A stretch of 64,000 nt of DNA from Silanimonas lenta DSM 16282 (GTDB taxonomy: Bacteria > Pseudomonadota > Gammaproteobacteria > Xanthomonadales > Xanthomonadaceae). Under the pieces are notes generated by a model that saw only the letters and a list, made by a program, of their open reading frames with translations, was not told the DNA's origin and made no database searches. Of the stretch, positions 34,772 through 43,189 are shown piece by piece. Each line of letters opens with the position of its first letter. The first letter of the stretch is position 1. The translations under genes were made by a program, and so were the position numbers. Where the stretch lies: assembly GCF_000429065.1 (NCBI RefSeq), contig NZ_AUBD01000005.1, positions 1 through 64,000 of the forward strand, read 5' to 3'.

Positions 34772-35682
34772 GCGGCCAGCCGGAACAGCTCCGGCGGAAG
34801 CCGCGCCAGCTCCGCGGCGAAGCTGCGCAGGAAGGCGGTGCGCGCCGAGCTGCGGCGCCAGAACAGGGCCACCCGGCGCTTCGGCGGCGGGTCGGCGAAG
34901 GGCAGCAGGCGCAGATTGGGCTGGGGCGGCACCGGGGGGGTCACCGCCAGCACCGGCAGCAGGGTGATGCCCACTCCGGCCGCCACCATCTGCCGCAGGG
35001 TTTCCAGCGAGGTGGCGCGGAAACCGTCCTTCTCGTTCGCCCCGGCGAGCTGGCAGACATCGAGCGCCTGCTCGCGCAGGCAGTGGCCGTCCTCCAGCAG
35101 CAGCAGATGCTCGTTGCGCAGTTCCTCGAGGCGCAGCGGGCGGCGTCCGGCGGCGGCGAGCACGTGGCGCTCCGGCACCGCGAGCACGAAGGGTTCGTCG
35201 AACAGCAGGGCGTGCTCCAGTCCTTCGTCGTCCACCGGCAGGGCGAGGATGGCGGCATCGAGGCGGCCCTCGCGCAGCTGCCCGAGCAGCAGCTCGGTTT
35301 TTTCCTCCACCAGCAGCAGTTCGAGGCGCGGGAAACGCTCGCGCAGCGGTCCTACCACATGCGGCAGCAGGTAGGGCCCGAGGGTGGGGAAGAGGCCGAG
35401 CCGCAGGGTGCCGGCCTCCGGATCGTGGGAGCGGCGGGCGATCTCGCGCATCTGTTCCACTTCCGCCATCACCCGGCGGGCGCGCTGCGCGATCTCGGCC
35501 CCGGCCTCGGTGAGCATCACCTTGCGCGGTGCCCGCTCCACCAAGGTCACCCCCAGCTCCTCCTCCAGCTTGCGGATCTGGGTGGAGAGGGTGGGCTGGC
35601 TCACATGGCAGGCCTCGGCGGCGCGGCCGAAATGCCGCAGCTCGGCCAGGGCGAGGAGGTAGCGCAGGTCGCGGAGGTTCAT
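34768..35682 (-). CDS. oxyR: Hydrogen-peroxide-sensing LysR regulator OxyR
   Basis: OxyR activates peroxide defence genes when two cysteines form a disulfide. The 304-residue protein has a LysR winged-helix (residues 1-60, HFGRAAEACHVSQPTLSTQIRKLEEELGVTLVER) and an effector domain whose redox pair is in LEDGHCLREQALDVC, matching the Cys199-Cys208 spacing (9 residues) of E. coli OxyR. It is divergent from ahpC, with a canonical OxyR site between them. Confidence 0.94.
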   Translation of the reverse strand: MNLRDLRYLLALAELRHFGRAAEACHVSQPTLSTQIRKLEEELGVTLVERAPRKVMLTEAGAEIAQRARRVMAEVEQMREIARRSHDPEAGTLRLGLFPTLGPYLLPHVVGPLRERFPRLELLLVEEKTELLLGQLREGRLDAAILALPVDDEGLEHALLFDEPFVLAVPERHVLAAAGRRPLRLEELRNEHLLLLEDGHCLREQALDVCQLAGANEKDGFRATSLETLRQMVAAGVGITLLPVLAVTPPVPPQPNLRLLPFADPPPKRRVALFWRRSSARTAFLRSFAAELARLPPELFRLAA

Positions 35683-35686
35683 TTTG

Positions 35687-35723
35687 ATAGCTTAAGACTA
35701 TCGAAACGATGGAATCAATCCAT
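35687..35723 (+). promoter_or_regulatory. OxyR tetranucleotide binding site
   Basis: The gap between oxyR and ahpC contains ATAG-N7-CTAT-N7-ATGG-N7-CCAT. Four tetranucleotides in alternating palindromic orientation with exact 7-base spacings reproduce the OxyR consensus (ATAG-N7-CTAT-N7-ATAG-N7-CTAT) with two mismatches in total. It starts 4 bases from the oxyR ATG, so one site can both repress oxyR and activate ahpC. The pattern is read directly; binding is inferred. Confidence 0.8.
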
Positions 35724-35752
35724 TTCCATCGAAACCTTCACTCCGGTAGATT
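35724..35752 (+). promoter_or_regulatory. Candidate ahpC promoter
   Basis: TTCCAT (35724-35729) and TAGATT (35747-35752) are 17 bases apart. The -35 box immediately follows the OxyR site, the normal position for class I activation. The poor -35 match fits an activator-dependent promoter. The leader to the ahpC ATG would be about 90 bases. Confidence 0.5.
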
Positions 35753-35849
35753 GGCGCCATCGAACGGCAATGCAGCGGGTGGAGGCTTCCGCCCACGGCC
35801 GCTGCGTGCCCTCGCTTTTTCCTCCCCAACCGACGCTAGGAGTCGATCC

Positions 35850-36413
35850 ATGTCGCTGATCAACACCACCGTGCAGCCCTTCAAGGCCACCGCCTTCCAC
35901 AACGGCAAGTTCGTGACCGTGACCGAGGAGAGCCTCAAGGGCGAGTGGTCCGTGCTGGTGTTCATGCCGGCCGCCTTCACCTTCAACTGCCCGACCGAGG
36001 TCGAGGACGCCGCCGAGAACTACGCCGAGTTCCAGAAGCTGGGCGCCGAGGTCTATGTCATCACCACCGACACCCACTTCTCGCACAAGGTGTGGCACGA
36101 GACCTCGCCGGCCGTGGGCAAGGCCAAGTTCCCGCTGGTGGGCGACCCCACCCACACCCTGACCCGCATGTTCGGCGTGCACATCGAGGAAGAGGGCCTG
36201 GCCCTGCGCGGCACCTTCATCGTGAACCCGGAGGGCGTGATCAAGACCGCCGAGATCCACGACAACGCCATCGCCCGCGACATGAAGGAGACCCTGCGCA
36301 AGCTGAAGGCCGCGCAGTTCGTCGCCAAGAACCCGGGCCAGGTCTGCCCGGCGAAGTGGAACGAGGGCGCCAAGACCATCGCTCCCTCGCTGGACCTCGT
36401 CGGCAAGATCTGA
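35850..36413 (+). CDS. ahpC: Alkyl hydroperoxide reductase peroxiredoxin AhpC
   Basis: AhpC reduces hydrogen peroxide and organic peroxides. The 187-residue typical 2-Cys peroxiredoxin has the peroxidatic cysteine in FTFNCPTEVED (FVCPTE in most members), TDTHFSHKVWHET, and the resolving cysteine in GQVCPAKWNEGA. The start MSLINTTVQPFKATAF has a strong AGGAG site 7 bases upstream. It is the first gene of ahpC-ahpF and is expected to be strongly OxyR-induced. Confidence 0.97.
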   Translation: MSLINTTVQPFKATAFHNGKFVTVTEESLKGEWSVLVFMPAAFTFNCPTEVEDAAENYAEFQKLGAEVYVITTDTHFSHKVWHETSPAVGKAKFPLVGDPTHTLTRMFGVHIEEEGLALRGTFIVNPEGVIKTAEIHDNAIARDMKETLRKLKAAQFVAKNPGQVCPAKWNEGAKTIAPSLDLVGKI

Positions 36414-36428
36414 GCCGGACGAACCCCG

Positions 36429-36448
36429 GCCGCCGCCCCTGCGGCGGC
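36429..36448 (+). terminator. GC hairpin just after ahpC
   Basis: An 8-bp perfect stem with a CCCT loop lies 15 bases after the ahpC stop codon. There is no U-run after it, so it is more likely a partial attenuator or RNA-stability element than a full terminator. It is the first of two hairpins in the ahpC-ahpF gap. Confidence 0.45.
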
Positions 36449-36453
36449 GGCCC

Positions 36454-36496
36454 GGGTGCTTGCCCAAGCCGCGCCGCGCGGTTTCGGCAAGCACCC
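36454..36496 (+). repeat. Long inverted repeat between ahpC and ahpF
   Basis: GGGTGCTTGCC (36454-36464) and GGCAAGCACCC (36486-36496) are perfect 11-bp arms. The 21-base loop itself contains a 6-bp stem (CCGCGC/GCGCGG). Together they make a 43-base structured element with an internal loop, followed by CTTCC rather than a U-tract. It probably protects the ahpC message or limits read-through into ahpF. Confidence 0.6.
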
Positions 36497-36566
36497 TTCC
36501 CCTGACCCCGCACGGCCCGCCCTGCGCGCGCCGCGCGCCTGCCTGCCCTGCACACGGAGTTTCCCC

Positions 36567-38162
36567 ATGCTGGACGACAGCCTGAAGACCCAGCTCGCGG
36601 CCTATCTCGAACGCCTGCAGCACCCGGTCGAACTGCTGGCCTCGCTCGATGGCAGTGAAGCCTCGACCGAGCTGCGGCAGCTGCTCGACACCCTGGCCTC
36701 GCTCTCGCCGAAGATCAGCCTCGGCGAGCAGGCCGACGAGCGCACGCCCTCCTTCCTGATCCGCCGCGCCGGTGCGCCGGAGGTGGCGGTGCGCTTCGCC
36801 GGCATCCCGCTGGGCCACGAGTTCACCTCGCTGGTGCTGGCCCTGCTGCAGGTGGGCGGCCACCCGCCCAAGGTCGAGCAGGAACTGCTCGATGCCGCCC
36901 GCGCCCTCGATGCCGACCTGCACTTCGAGACCTACTACTCGCTCTCCTGCCAGAACTGCCCCGACGTGGTGCAGGCGCTGAACCTGCTCGCGGTGCTGAA
37001 CCCGCGGGTGAGCCATGTCGCCATCGATGGCGCGCTGTTCCAGCAGGAAGTGGAGGCCCGCGAGGTGATGGCGGTGCCGGCGGTGTTCCTCAATGGCGAG
37101 CCCTTCGGCTCCGGCCGCATGGAGCTGGCGCAGGTGCTGGCGAAGCTCGACGTCAATGCCGAGGCGCGCGCCGCCGAGAAGCTGCGCGCCAAGGCGCCCT
37201 TCGACGTGCTGGTGGTGGGCGGTGGCCCGGCCGGCGCCGCGGCGGCCATCTACGCGGCGCGCAAGGGCATCCGTACCGGCCTCGTGGCCGAGCGCTTCGG
37301 CGGCCAGGTGCTGGACACGCTCGCGATCGAGAACCTGGTGGCGGTGGCCGAGACCGAAGGCCCGAAGCTGGCCGCGGCCCTCGAGCAGAACGTGCGCCAC
37401 TACGAAGTGGACGTGATGAACCTGCAGCGCGCGGAAGGCCTGGTGCCGGCAGGCGAGGACGGCCTCCTCGAGGTGAAGCTCGCCAGCGGCGTCTCGCTGA
37501 AGGCCCGCAGCCTCGTGCTGGCCCCGGGCGCGCGCTGGCGCACCATGGACGTGCCGGGCGAGGAGATCTACCGCAACCGGGGCGTGGCCTTCTGCCCGCA
37601 CTGCGACGGCCCGCTGTTCAAGGGCAAGCGGGTGGCGGTGATCGGCGGCGGCAACTCCGGCGTCGAGGCGGCGATCGATCTTGCCGGCATCGTCGCCCAC
37701 GTCACCCTGCTCGAGTTCGATGCCCGGCTGCGTGCCGACGAGGTGCTGCAGCGCAAGCTGCGCTCGCTGCCCAATGTGCGGGTGATCACCCAGGCCCAGA
37801 CCACCGAGGTGACGGGTGACGGCCAGCGGGTGAACGGTCTCGTCTACCGCGACCGCGCCAGCGGCGAGAGCCATCGCCTCGAGCTGGAGGGCGTGTTCGT
37901 GCAGATCGGCCTGCTGCCCAACACCGAGTGGCTGAAGGGCAGCCTGGCGCTGTCGCCGCGCGGCGAGATCGTGATCGACGAGCGCGGCCAGACCTCCCTG
38001 CCCGGGGTGTTCGCCGCCGGCGACGCCACCACCGTGCCCTACAAGCAGATCGTCATCTCGATGGGAGCCGGCGCCACCGCCGCGCTCTCGGCCTTCGACT
38101 ACCTGATCCGCCAGGGCAGCCCGGCCGCGGCCGGGGCTGCGGTGGCGACCAGCGGCGGCTGA
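36567..38162 (+). CDS. ahpF: Alkyl hydroperoxide reductase subunit F
   Basis: AhpF is the NADH-dependent flavoprotein that re-reduces AhpC. The 531-residue protein has an N-terminal double-thioredoxin-like domain (residues 1-195) with the active-site pair SCQNCPD. A pyridine nucleotide-disulfide reductase domain follows, with FAD-binding [21 protein letters not shown], redox-active [11 protein letters not shown]-binding [19 protein letters not shown] and the terminal [24 protein letters not shown]. It starts 153 bases after ahpC, beyond two hairpins. Confidence 0.97.
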   Translation: MLDDSLKTQLAAYLERLQHPVELLASLDGSEASTELRQLLDTLASLSPKISLGEQADERTPSFLIRRAGAPEVAVRFAGIPLGHEFTSLVLALLQVGGHPPKVEQELLDAARALDADLHFETYYSLSCQNCPDVVQALNLLAVLNPRVSHVAIDGALFQQEVEAREVMAVPAVFLNGEPFGSGRMELAQVLAKLDVNAEARAAEKLRAKAPFDVLVVGGGPAGAAAAIYAARKGIRTGLVAERFGGQVLDTLAIENLVAVAETEGPKLAAALEQNVRHYEVDVMNLQRAEGLVPAGEDGLLEVKLASGVSLKARSLVLAPGARWRTMDVPGEEIYRNRGVAFCPHCDGPLFKGKRVAVIGGGNSGVEAAIDLAGIVAHVTLLEFDARLRADEVLQRKLRSLPNVRVITQAQTTEVTGDGQRVNGLVYRDRASGESHRLELEGVFVQIGLLPNTEWLKGSLALSPRGEIVIDERGQTSLPGVFAAGDATTVPYKQIVISMGAGATAALSAFDYLIRQGSPAAAGAAVATSGG

Positions 38163-38172
38163 GCCGGCCCGT

Positions 38173-38194
38173 CCGGCGCCCGGAAGGGCGCCGG
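38173..38194 (+). terminator. Terminator-like hairpin after ahpF
   Basis: CCGGCGCCC and GGGCGCCGG form a perfect 9-bp stem closed by a GGAA tetraloop, 10 bases after the ahpF stop. Downstream is GAGCCGGGGCTTTC, a weak U-stretch at best. The strong stem at an operon end makes a terminator likely, given the base composition of this genome. Confidence 0.6.
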
Positions 38195-38249
38195 GAGCCG
38201 GGGCTTTCACGGCGCTATCATCCTGCCGTCATGAGGGGAGGGCGGGCGC

Positions 38250-38810
38250 ATGGAACCGAAGGCGATGCCGGCACCGGGGCCGTTTGGCACGATCCCGGAA
38301 CGCAATACCAGCGACAACCTGCTGCGCACCACGCAGCAGCACCACGTGCACCTGTCGGCCATGGCCGACACCAAGGCGAACATCGTCATCACCGTCTCCT
38401 CGGTGGTGCTCACCCTGAGCCTCGGCCGCCTCGGTGACCCCGACCTCAAGCACGCCATGGGTGTGCTGGCGGTGTTCACCCTGCTGGCCCTGTTCCTCGC
38501 GGTGATCGCCGTGCTGCCGAAGTATCGCCCCCTGCGCCTGCCCGCGCCGGATGCGCCCCTGCCGCCGCAGTTCAACCTGCTGTTCTTCGGCCACTTCGCC
38601 GAGCTCTCCCGTGAGCGCTTCCTCGCGGAGGTGGAACGGGCGGTTCGCCCCGACGGCAGCGTGTACGCCACGATGGCGAAGGACATCTATTCGCTGGGCT
38701 GGTACCTCTCGCACCACAAGTACCGCTACCTGCGCGGTGCCTACCTGAGCTTCCTCGCCGGCTTCGTCGGCGCCTGCGCGGTGCAGCTCGCCCGCCTGCT
38801 GTTCGCGTGA
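38250..38810 (+). CDS. Pycsar-effector-like membrane protein (PycTM/DUF5706 type), orphan
   Basis: The 186-residue protein starts with [33 protein letters not shown], which resembles the N-terminus of proteins annotated as Pycsar system effector family, with Asp-x-Lys-Ala-x-Ile at the beginning of the first helix. There are two membrane helices (about residues 45-62 and 67-90), a cytosolic middle ([18 protein letters not shown] ... [18 protein letters not shown]) and a third helix at the C-terminus. In Pycsar, cyclic CMP/UMP opens such effectors to kill infected cells. No uridylate or cytidylate cyclase is nearby, so a defence role is unproven. It overlaps prmC (GTGA). Confidence 0.7.
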   Translation: MEPKAMPAPGPFGTIPERNTSDNLLRTTQQHHVHLSAMADTKANIVITVSSVVLTLSLGRLGDPDLKHAMGVLAVFTLLALFLAVIAVLPKYRPLRLPAPDAPLPPQFNLLFFGHFAELSRERFLAEVERAVRPDGSVYATMAKDIYSLGWYLSHHKYRYLRGAYLSFLAGFVGACAVQLARLLFA

Positions 38811-39667
38811 GCGAGCCGGTTTCCGTCCTGCTGCGGCGGGCCGCCGCCGGGCTCGCTGCCGCGGGGGGACTCGATCCGGCCGAGGCCCGGGGCGAGGCCG
38901 AACTCCTGCTCGCCCACGTGCTGCAAAGGCCGCGCAGCTGGCTGTTCGCCCATGCCGATGCCCCCGTCGAGACCGGGCTTGCGGCCCGCTTCGAAGCCCT
39001 GCTGGAGCGCCGCAAGCGGGGCGAGCCGGTGGCGCATCTCACCGGCCGCCGCGGCTTCTGGGCCTTCGAGCTGCGGGTGGATGCGAGCACGCTGATCCCG
39101 CGGCCCGAGACCGAACGCCTGGTGGAACTGGCGCTGGAGCGCCTGCCCGCCGGCCGGCCGCTGCGCCTGCTCGACCTCGGCACCGGCACCGGCGCCATCG
39201 CCCTCGCGCTCGCCCACGAGCGGCCACTGGCGCGGGTGTGGGCGGTGGAGCGCAGCCCCGAGGCCCTGGCCCTGGCGCGCCAGAACACGGTGGCGCTCGG
39301 TCTCGCGGAGCGGGTCGAGTTGCGTGTTGGCGACTGGTTCGCGCCGGTGGCGGGCGAGCGCTTCGACCTCATCGCCAGCAACCCGCCCTACATCGAGGCG
39401 GAAGATCCCCATCTCGAGGCCGGCGATCTGCGCTTCGAGCCGCGCACGGCCCTGGCCGCCGGCCCGGACGGGCTCGCCGACCTGCGGCGCATCGTGGCCG
39501 CCGCGCCGCAGCACCTCGTCCCCGGCGGCTGGCTGCTGCTCGAGCACGGCTGGCGGCAGGGCGCGGCCCTGCGTACCCTGCTCGCCGCCGCCGGCTTCAC
39601 CGACATCGCCACCGCCCCCGATCTCGAGGGGCGGGAGCGGGTCTCGCTCGGCCGCCTTCCCGACTGA
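38807..39667 (+). CDS. prmC: Release-factor glutamine methyltransferase PrmC
   Basis: PrmC N5-methylates the Gln of the GGQ motif in peptide-chain release factors RF1 and RF2. The 286-residue protein has an N-terminal helical domain, then [15 protein letters not shown], the SAM loop [15 protein letters not shown] and the catalytic ASNPPYIE. The GTG start at 38807 overlaps the stop of the preceding membrane-protein gene. prfA is not adjacent. Confidence 0.95.
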   Translation: MSEPVSVLLRRAAAGLAAAGGLDPAEARGEAELLLAHVLQRPRSWLFAHADAPVETGLAARFEALLERRKRGEPVAHLTGRRGFWAFELRVDASTLIPRPETERLVELALERLPAGRPLRLLDLGTGTGAIALALAHERPLARVWAVERSPEALALARQNTVALGLAERVELRVGDWFAPVAGERFDLIASNPPYIEAEDPHLEAGDLRFEPRTALAAGPDGLADLRRIVAAAPQHLVPGGWLLLEHGWRQGAALRTLLAAAGFTDIATAPDLEGRERVSLGRLPD

Positions 39668-39700
39668 TTCGTTCCCCGTTTCCACGCCACGCGCCGCGCC

Positions 39701-40918
39701 ATGCCCGAGACGCTCCATCCCAAGACCGCCTACCTCCTCGTGATGCTCGGCATCTTCGCGCTGCCCTGGCTGGTCTGGCGGCTGGCCCGTACCGAGGACA
39801 TCGCGCCCCTGGTGGTGGTGCAGATCGTGGCCGGCATCCTGCTCGGCCCGGGCATCGCCGGTGCCCTGTTCCCGGCCCTGCATGCCCAGCTCTTCCAGCC
39901 CGCGGTGGTGGCGAACCTCAATGGCCTTGCCTGGTGGGCGGTGATCATCTTCCTCTGGCTCGCCGGCATCGAGCTCGACCTGAAGTCGGCCTGGGCCGGG
40001 CGGCGCGAGACCGCGATCACCGCCGGCTTCGCCCTCGCCACGCCGCTGCTGGTGGGCGCCGTCGCGGCCTGGGGGTTGTTGCAGTGGATGCCGGGCCTGC
40101 TCGGGCCGAAGGCCAGCGAACTGCAGTTCATCGCCGCCCTCGGCATGGGCGCGGCGGTGACCGCCCTGCCGATCCTGATGCTGCTGATGGAGAAGCTCGG
40201 CATCCTGCGCACCCCGCTCGGCCAGCGGGTGCTGCGCTATTCCAGCCTCGACGACATCGCCATCTGGGTGGTGCTGGCCCTGATCCTCGTCGATACCGAC
40301 CGCCTGCTGCACCAGGTCCTGTTCCTCGCCGGCTTCGGCCTGCTGGCCCCCCTCGTGCGCCGCGGCCTGCGCGGCGTGGGCGAGCTCGACCGCTGGGCAC
40401 TGGGCCTGATGTGGCTGCTGGCCTGCGCCCTGGCCTCGGATGCCGCCGGCCTGCACTTCATGGTGGGGGCCTTCCTTGCCGGCGTGATCATCGACCGGCA
40501 GTGGTTCGTGGAGGAGCGCTTCGACCTCGTGCGCAACACCGTGCTGGTGTTCATGATGCCGGTGTTCTTCCTCAGCACCGGGCTGCGCACGGAGTGGGGC
40601 GTGGGGGGCGCGGCGGTGCTGGTGGCAGCGGCAGTGATGCTCGCGGCCTCGGTGGCGGGCAAGCGCCTCGGCGTGGCGATCGCCGGGCGCCTTCTGGGCT
40701 GGGCCCCGGGCGAAGCCCATCTCATCGGCTGGCTCCTGCAGACCAAGGGCCTGATCGAGATCGTGTTCGCCACCATCCTGCTCGACAAGGGCGTGATCTC
40801 GGCCGATGCCTTCACCGCCCTGCTGCTGATGGCGGTGGCCAGCACCATGCTCACCATCCCGATGCTGCGCCGGCGCCTGGGCAGGCAGGGGGTGCCGGAG
40901 GCGCTACGCGAGGCGTAA
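39701..40918 (+). CDS. CPA2-family cation:proton antiporter
   Basis: The 405-residue protein has about 12 membrane helices in the Na+/H+ exchanger (KefB/NapA-like) fold. Features are LVVVQIVAGILLGPGI near the N-terminus, LAGIELDL, GMGAAVTALPILMLLMEKLGI, and YSSLDDIAIWVVLALI, which carries the Asp pair of the ion site. It lacks the C-terminal RCK/TrkA-N domain of Kef channels, so nucleotide or glutathione gating is unlikely. The transported ion is not known. Confidence 0.85.
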   Translation: MPETLHPKTAYLLVMLGIFALPWLVWRLARTEDIAPLVVVQIVAGILLGPGIAGALFPALHAQLFQPAVVANLNGLAWWAVIIFLWLAGIELDLKSAWAGRRETAITAGFALATPLLVGAVAAWGLLQWMPGLLGPKASELQFIAALGMGAAVTALPILMLLMEKLGILRTPLGQRVLRYSSLDDIAIWVVLALILVDTDRLLHQVLFLAGFGLLAPLVRRGLRGVGELDRWALGLMWLLACALASDAAGLHFMVGAFLAGVIIDRQWFVEERFDLVRNTVLVFMMPVFFLSTGLRTEWGVGGAAVLVAAAVMLAASVAGKRLGVAIAGRLLGWAPGEAHLIGWLLQTKGLIEIVFATILLDKGVISADAFTALLLMAVASTMLTIPMLRRRLGRQGVPEALREA

Positions 40919-40940
40919 TCCGGCCTTCACCTACTACGCC

Positions 40941-40970
40941 TTGAACCGTAGCAGCGCCCGGGCCTAGAGT
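40941..40970 (+). promoter_or_regulatory. Candidate sigma70 promoter for the amidohydrolase gene
   Basis: TTGAAC (40941-40946) and TAGAGT (40965-40970) are 18 bases apart. The leader to the ATG at 41018 is about 47 bases. It lies in the only gap between the antiporter and the hydrolase-barrel pair, so that pair is probably a separate operon. Confidence 0.5.
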
Positions 40971-41017
40971 CGGGGCGCGGTGGCCGCGGCCCGCGGCCCG
41001 GTGCAAGGGGAAAACCG

Positions 41018-42373
41018 ATGCGGGGGTTCTGGCGCGTGTTCGCGGGGCTCATGGCCTGCGCCCTGATGCTGTCCTGTCCGGCGGGGGCACAGCCCGGCAC
41101 CCCGGGCGATACGGCAGAAGGCCTGCTGTTCCGCCAGGTGCGGGTGTTCGACGGCAAGGGCACCGCGCTCTCGCCGCCCAGCGACGTGCTGGTGCAGGGC
41201 ACTCGCATCGCCCGCGTTTCCCGTACGCCGCTGGAGGCACCGGCCGGCGTGCGCGTGGTCGAGGGCGGCGGCCGCACCCTGATGCCCGGCCTGATCGATG
41301 CCCACTGGCATTCGATGCTGGTGGCCCCGGACCTGATGCTGGCGATGACCGCCGACATCGGCTTCCTCAACCTGCTCGCCGCCGACGTGGCCAAGGCGAC
41401 CCTGGCCCAGGGCGTGACCACGGTGCGCGACGTGGGTGGCCCCTCCTTCGGCCTGAAGCGCGCCATCGACGTCGGGCTGGTGCCCGGGCCGCGGATCTAC
41501 CCCTCCGGGGCGATGCTCTCGCAGACCGGCGGGCACGGCGACTTCCGCCTGCCGCACGAGGTGCCGCGCACCGGGATGACGAACCTGAGCCGGGCCGAGC
41601 TGCTCGGGGCGGCCGTGATCGCCGATGGCCCGGACGCGGTGCGGGTGCGCACCCGCGAGCAGCTCATGCTGGGCGCCACCCAGATCAAGCTGATGGCGGG
41701 CGGCGGCGTGAGTTCCTTCTACGACCCGCTCGACGTCACCCAGTACACGGTGGAGGAGATGCGCGCCGCGGTGGAGGCGGCGGAGAACTGGGGCACCTAC
41801 GTGATGGTGCATGCCTACACCTCGAAGGCGGTGCGCGCCGCCATCGAGGCCGGGGTGAAGTGCATCGAACATGGCCAGCTGGTGGACGAGCCCACGGTGC
41901 GGCTGATGGCCGAGAAGGGCGTCTGGTGGAGCCTGCAGCCCTTCCTGCTCGACGAGGACGCCAACCCGAAGAACGACGAGGCCGGGCGGCTCAAGCAGCA
42001 GCTGGTCTCGCAGGGCACGGAGCGCGCCTTCGCGCTGGCGCGCAAGCACGGCGTCAAGGTGGCCTTCGGCACCGACACCCTGTTCAACCGCCGCGGCGTG
42101 TCCCGCATCGGCGCGCAGCTCGCCAAGCTGGCGCGCTGGTATCCGCCCGGCGAGGTGCTGCGCATCGCCACCGGAGCGAACGCCGAGCTGCTGGCCCTCT
42201 CCGGCGAGCGCAATCCCTATCCCGGTCCGATCGGCGTGGTGGCGGAAGGGGCGATGGCCGACCTGATCCTGGTGGAGGGCGACCCGGTGGCCGACATCGG
42301 CCTCATCGCCGATCCGCAGCGAAACTTCGCGATGATCGTGAAAGACGGAAAGGTGGTGAAGGATGCGCGCTGA
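41018..42373 (+). CDS. Secreted metal-dependent amidohydrolase
   Basis: The 451-residue protein has a signal peptide (FAGLMACALMLSCPAGAQ) and an amidohydrolase TIM barrel. The metal-binding motif is LIDAHWHSM (HxH), with metal lysine KLMAGGGVSSF, HAYT and CIEHG histidines, and FGTDTLF carrying the catalytic Asp. It is closest to Xaa-Pro/Xaa-Arg dipeptidase-like and imidazolonepropionase-related enzymes that cleave acyl-amino acids or dipeptides. A Cys inside the signal (LSC) could alternatively make it a lipoprotein. It overlaps the next gene by 11 bases. Confidence 0.85.
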   Translation: MRGFWRVFAGLMACALMLSCPAGAQPGTPGDTAEGLLFRQVRVFDGKGTALSPPSDVLVQGTRIARVSRTPLEAPAGVRVVEGGGRTLMPGLIDAHWHSMLVAPDLMLAMTADIGFLNLLAADVAKATLAQGVTTVRDVGGPSFGLKRAIDVGLVPGPRIYPSGAMLSQTGGHGDFRLPHEVPRTGMTNLSRAELLGAAVIADGPDAVRVRTREQLMLGATQIKLMAGGGVSSFYDPLDVTQYTVEEMRAAVEAAENWGTYVMVHAYTSKAVRAAIEAGVKCIEHGQLVDEPTVRLMAEKGVWWSLQPFLLDEDANPKNDEAGRLKQQLVSQGTERAFALARKHGVKVAFGTDTLFNRRGVSRIGAQLAKLARWYPPGEVLRIATGANAELLALSGERNPYPGPIGVVAEGAMADLILVEGDPVADIGLIADPQRNFAMIVKDGKVVKDAR

Positions 42374-43142
42374 TTCCCTGATCCGGCCGGCGCTGCTTGC
42401 CGCCCTGTGCCTGATGGGCGCGGGGCTGGCGCAGGCGGGCGACTGGCAGTACCGCGCCGCGCCCTACCTGTGGGGCACGGCCATCGACGGCGGCCTGCGC
42501 CATCGTGGCCTCGACCTCGAGGTGAGGCCGCGGGCCTCCTTCAGCGAGGTGTTCGATTCGCTCGACGCCGCCGCCATGGGCGCCTTCGAGGCGAGCCGTG
42601 ACGGACGCGGCTGGCTGGTCGATGTGCTGCATGCGGAAGTCTCGCCCCGCGTGGGCGTGCCGGTGCCGGGCACGGGCCTCGCCTTCCCGGTGGACGTGCG
42701 AGCCCGCAGCACCACGCTGCTGCTGGCCGGGCACTGGCGCTGGCGCGAGGGCGACTGGGGGCATCTCGACGCCGTGGCGGGCCTGCGCCATTTCTCCACC
42801 CGCACCCGCTTCCGCTATGAACTGCCGGGCGCGATCGCCGGGGCCCTGCCGATCCCGCCGGCCTATGCCGGCGCGCAGTCGGAGCGCTGGGTGGACGTGC
42901 AGCTCGGGCTCAAGGGCCGGCGCCAGTTCGGCAATGGCCTGTTCCTCGGCGGCTGGGCGCTGGCCGGGGCGGGGGGCGCGAAGCACACCACTGACCTGAT
43001 GCTGCATGTGGGCGGGCCGGTCTCCGCCGAGCTTGCGTGGATGCTGGGCTACCGCTGGCTCGACACGCGGAAGGAAGCGGGCGGCTTCCGCTTCGATGCC
43101 CGCCTGCATGGCCCGGGCCTGGGCCTGGAGTGGCGCTGGTAA
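42363..43142 (+). CDS. Putative outer-membrane beta-barrel protein
   Basis: The 259-residue protein has a signal peptide ending at LAQAGD and then WQYRAAPYLWGTAIDGG, a start typical of small outer-membrane barrels. Alternating strands with Trp/Tyr girdles follow and the protein ends on an aromatic C-terminus (LGLEWRW), the BAM recognition type. Specific function is not recognisable. It overlaps the amidohydrolase gene, so a joint role in using an external substrate is possible but unproven. Confidence 0.75.
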   Translation: MRADSLIRPALLAALCLMGAGLAQAGDWQYRAAPYLWGTAIDGGLRHRGLDLEVRPRASFSEVFDSLDAAAMGAFEASRDGRGWLVDVLHAEVSPRVGVPVPGTGLAFPVDVRARSTTLLLAGHWRWREGDWGHLDAVAGLRHFSTRTRFRYELPGAIAGALPIPPAYAGAQSERWVDVQLGLKGRRQFGNGLFLGGWALAGAGGAKHTTDLMLHVGGPVSAELAWMLGYRWLDTRKEAGGFRFDARLHGPGLGLEWRW

Positions 43143-43189
43143 CCCGGGCCGGGCGCGGTCTCGTCGCCGCACCCGAGGCCGAGGCGGCT

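Noticed and set aside
38250-39667. A complete Pycsar anti-phage system
   Set aside because: Only an effector-like protein is present; the neighbours are ahpF and prmC, and no nucleotide cyclase gene is within the window.
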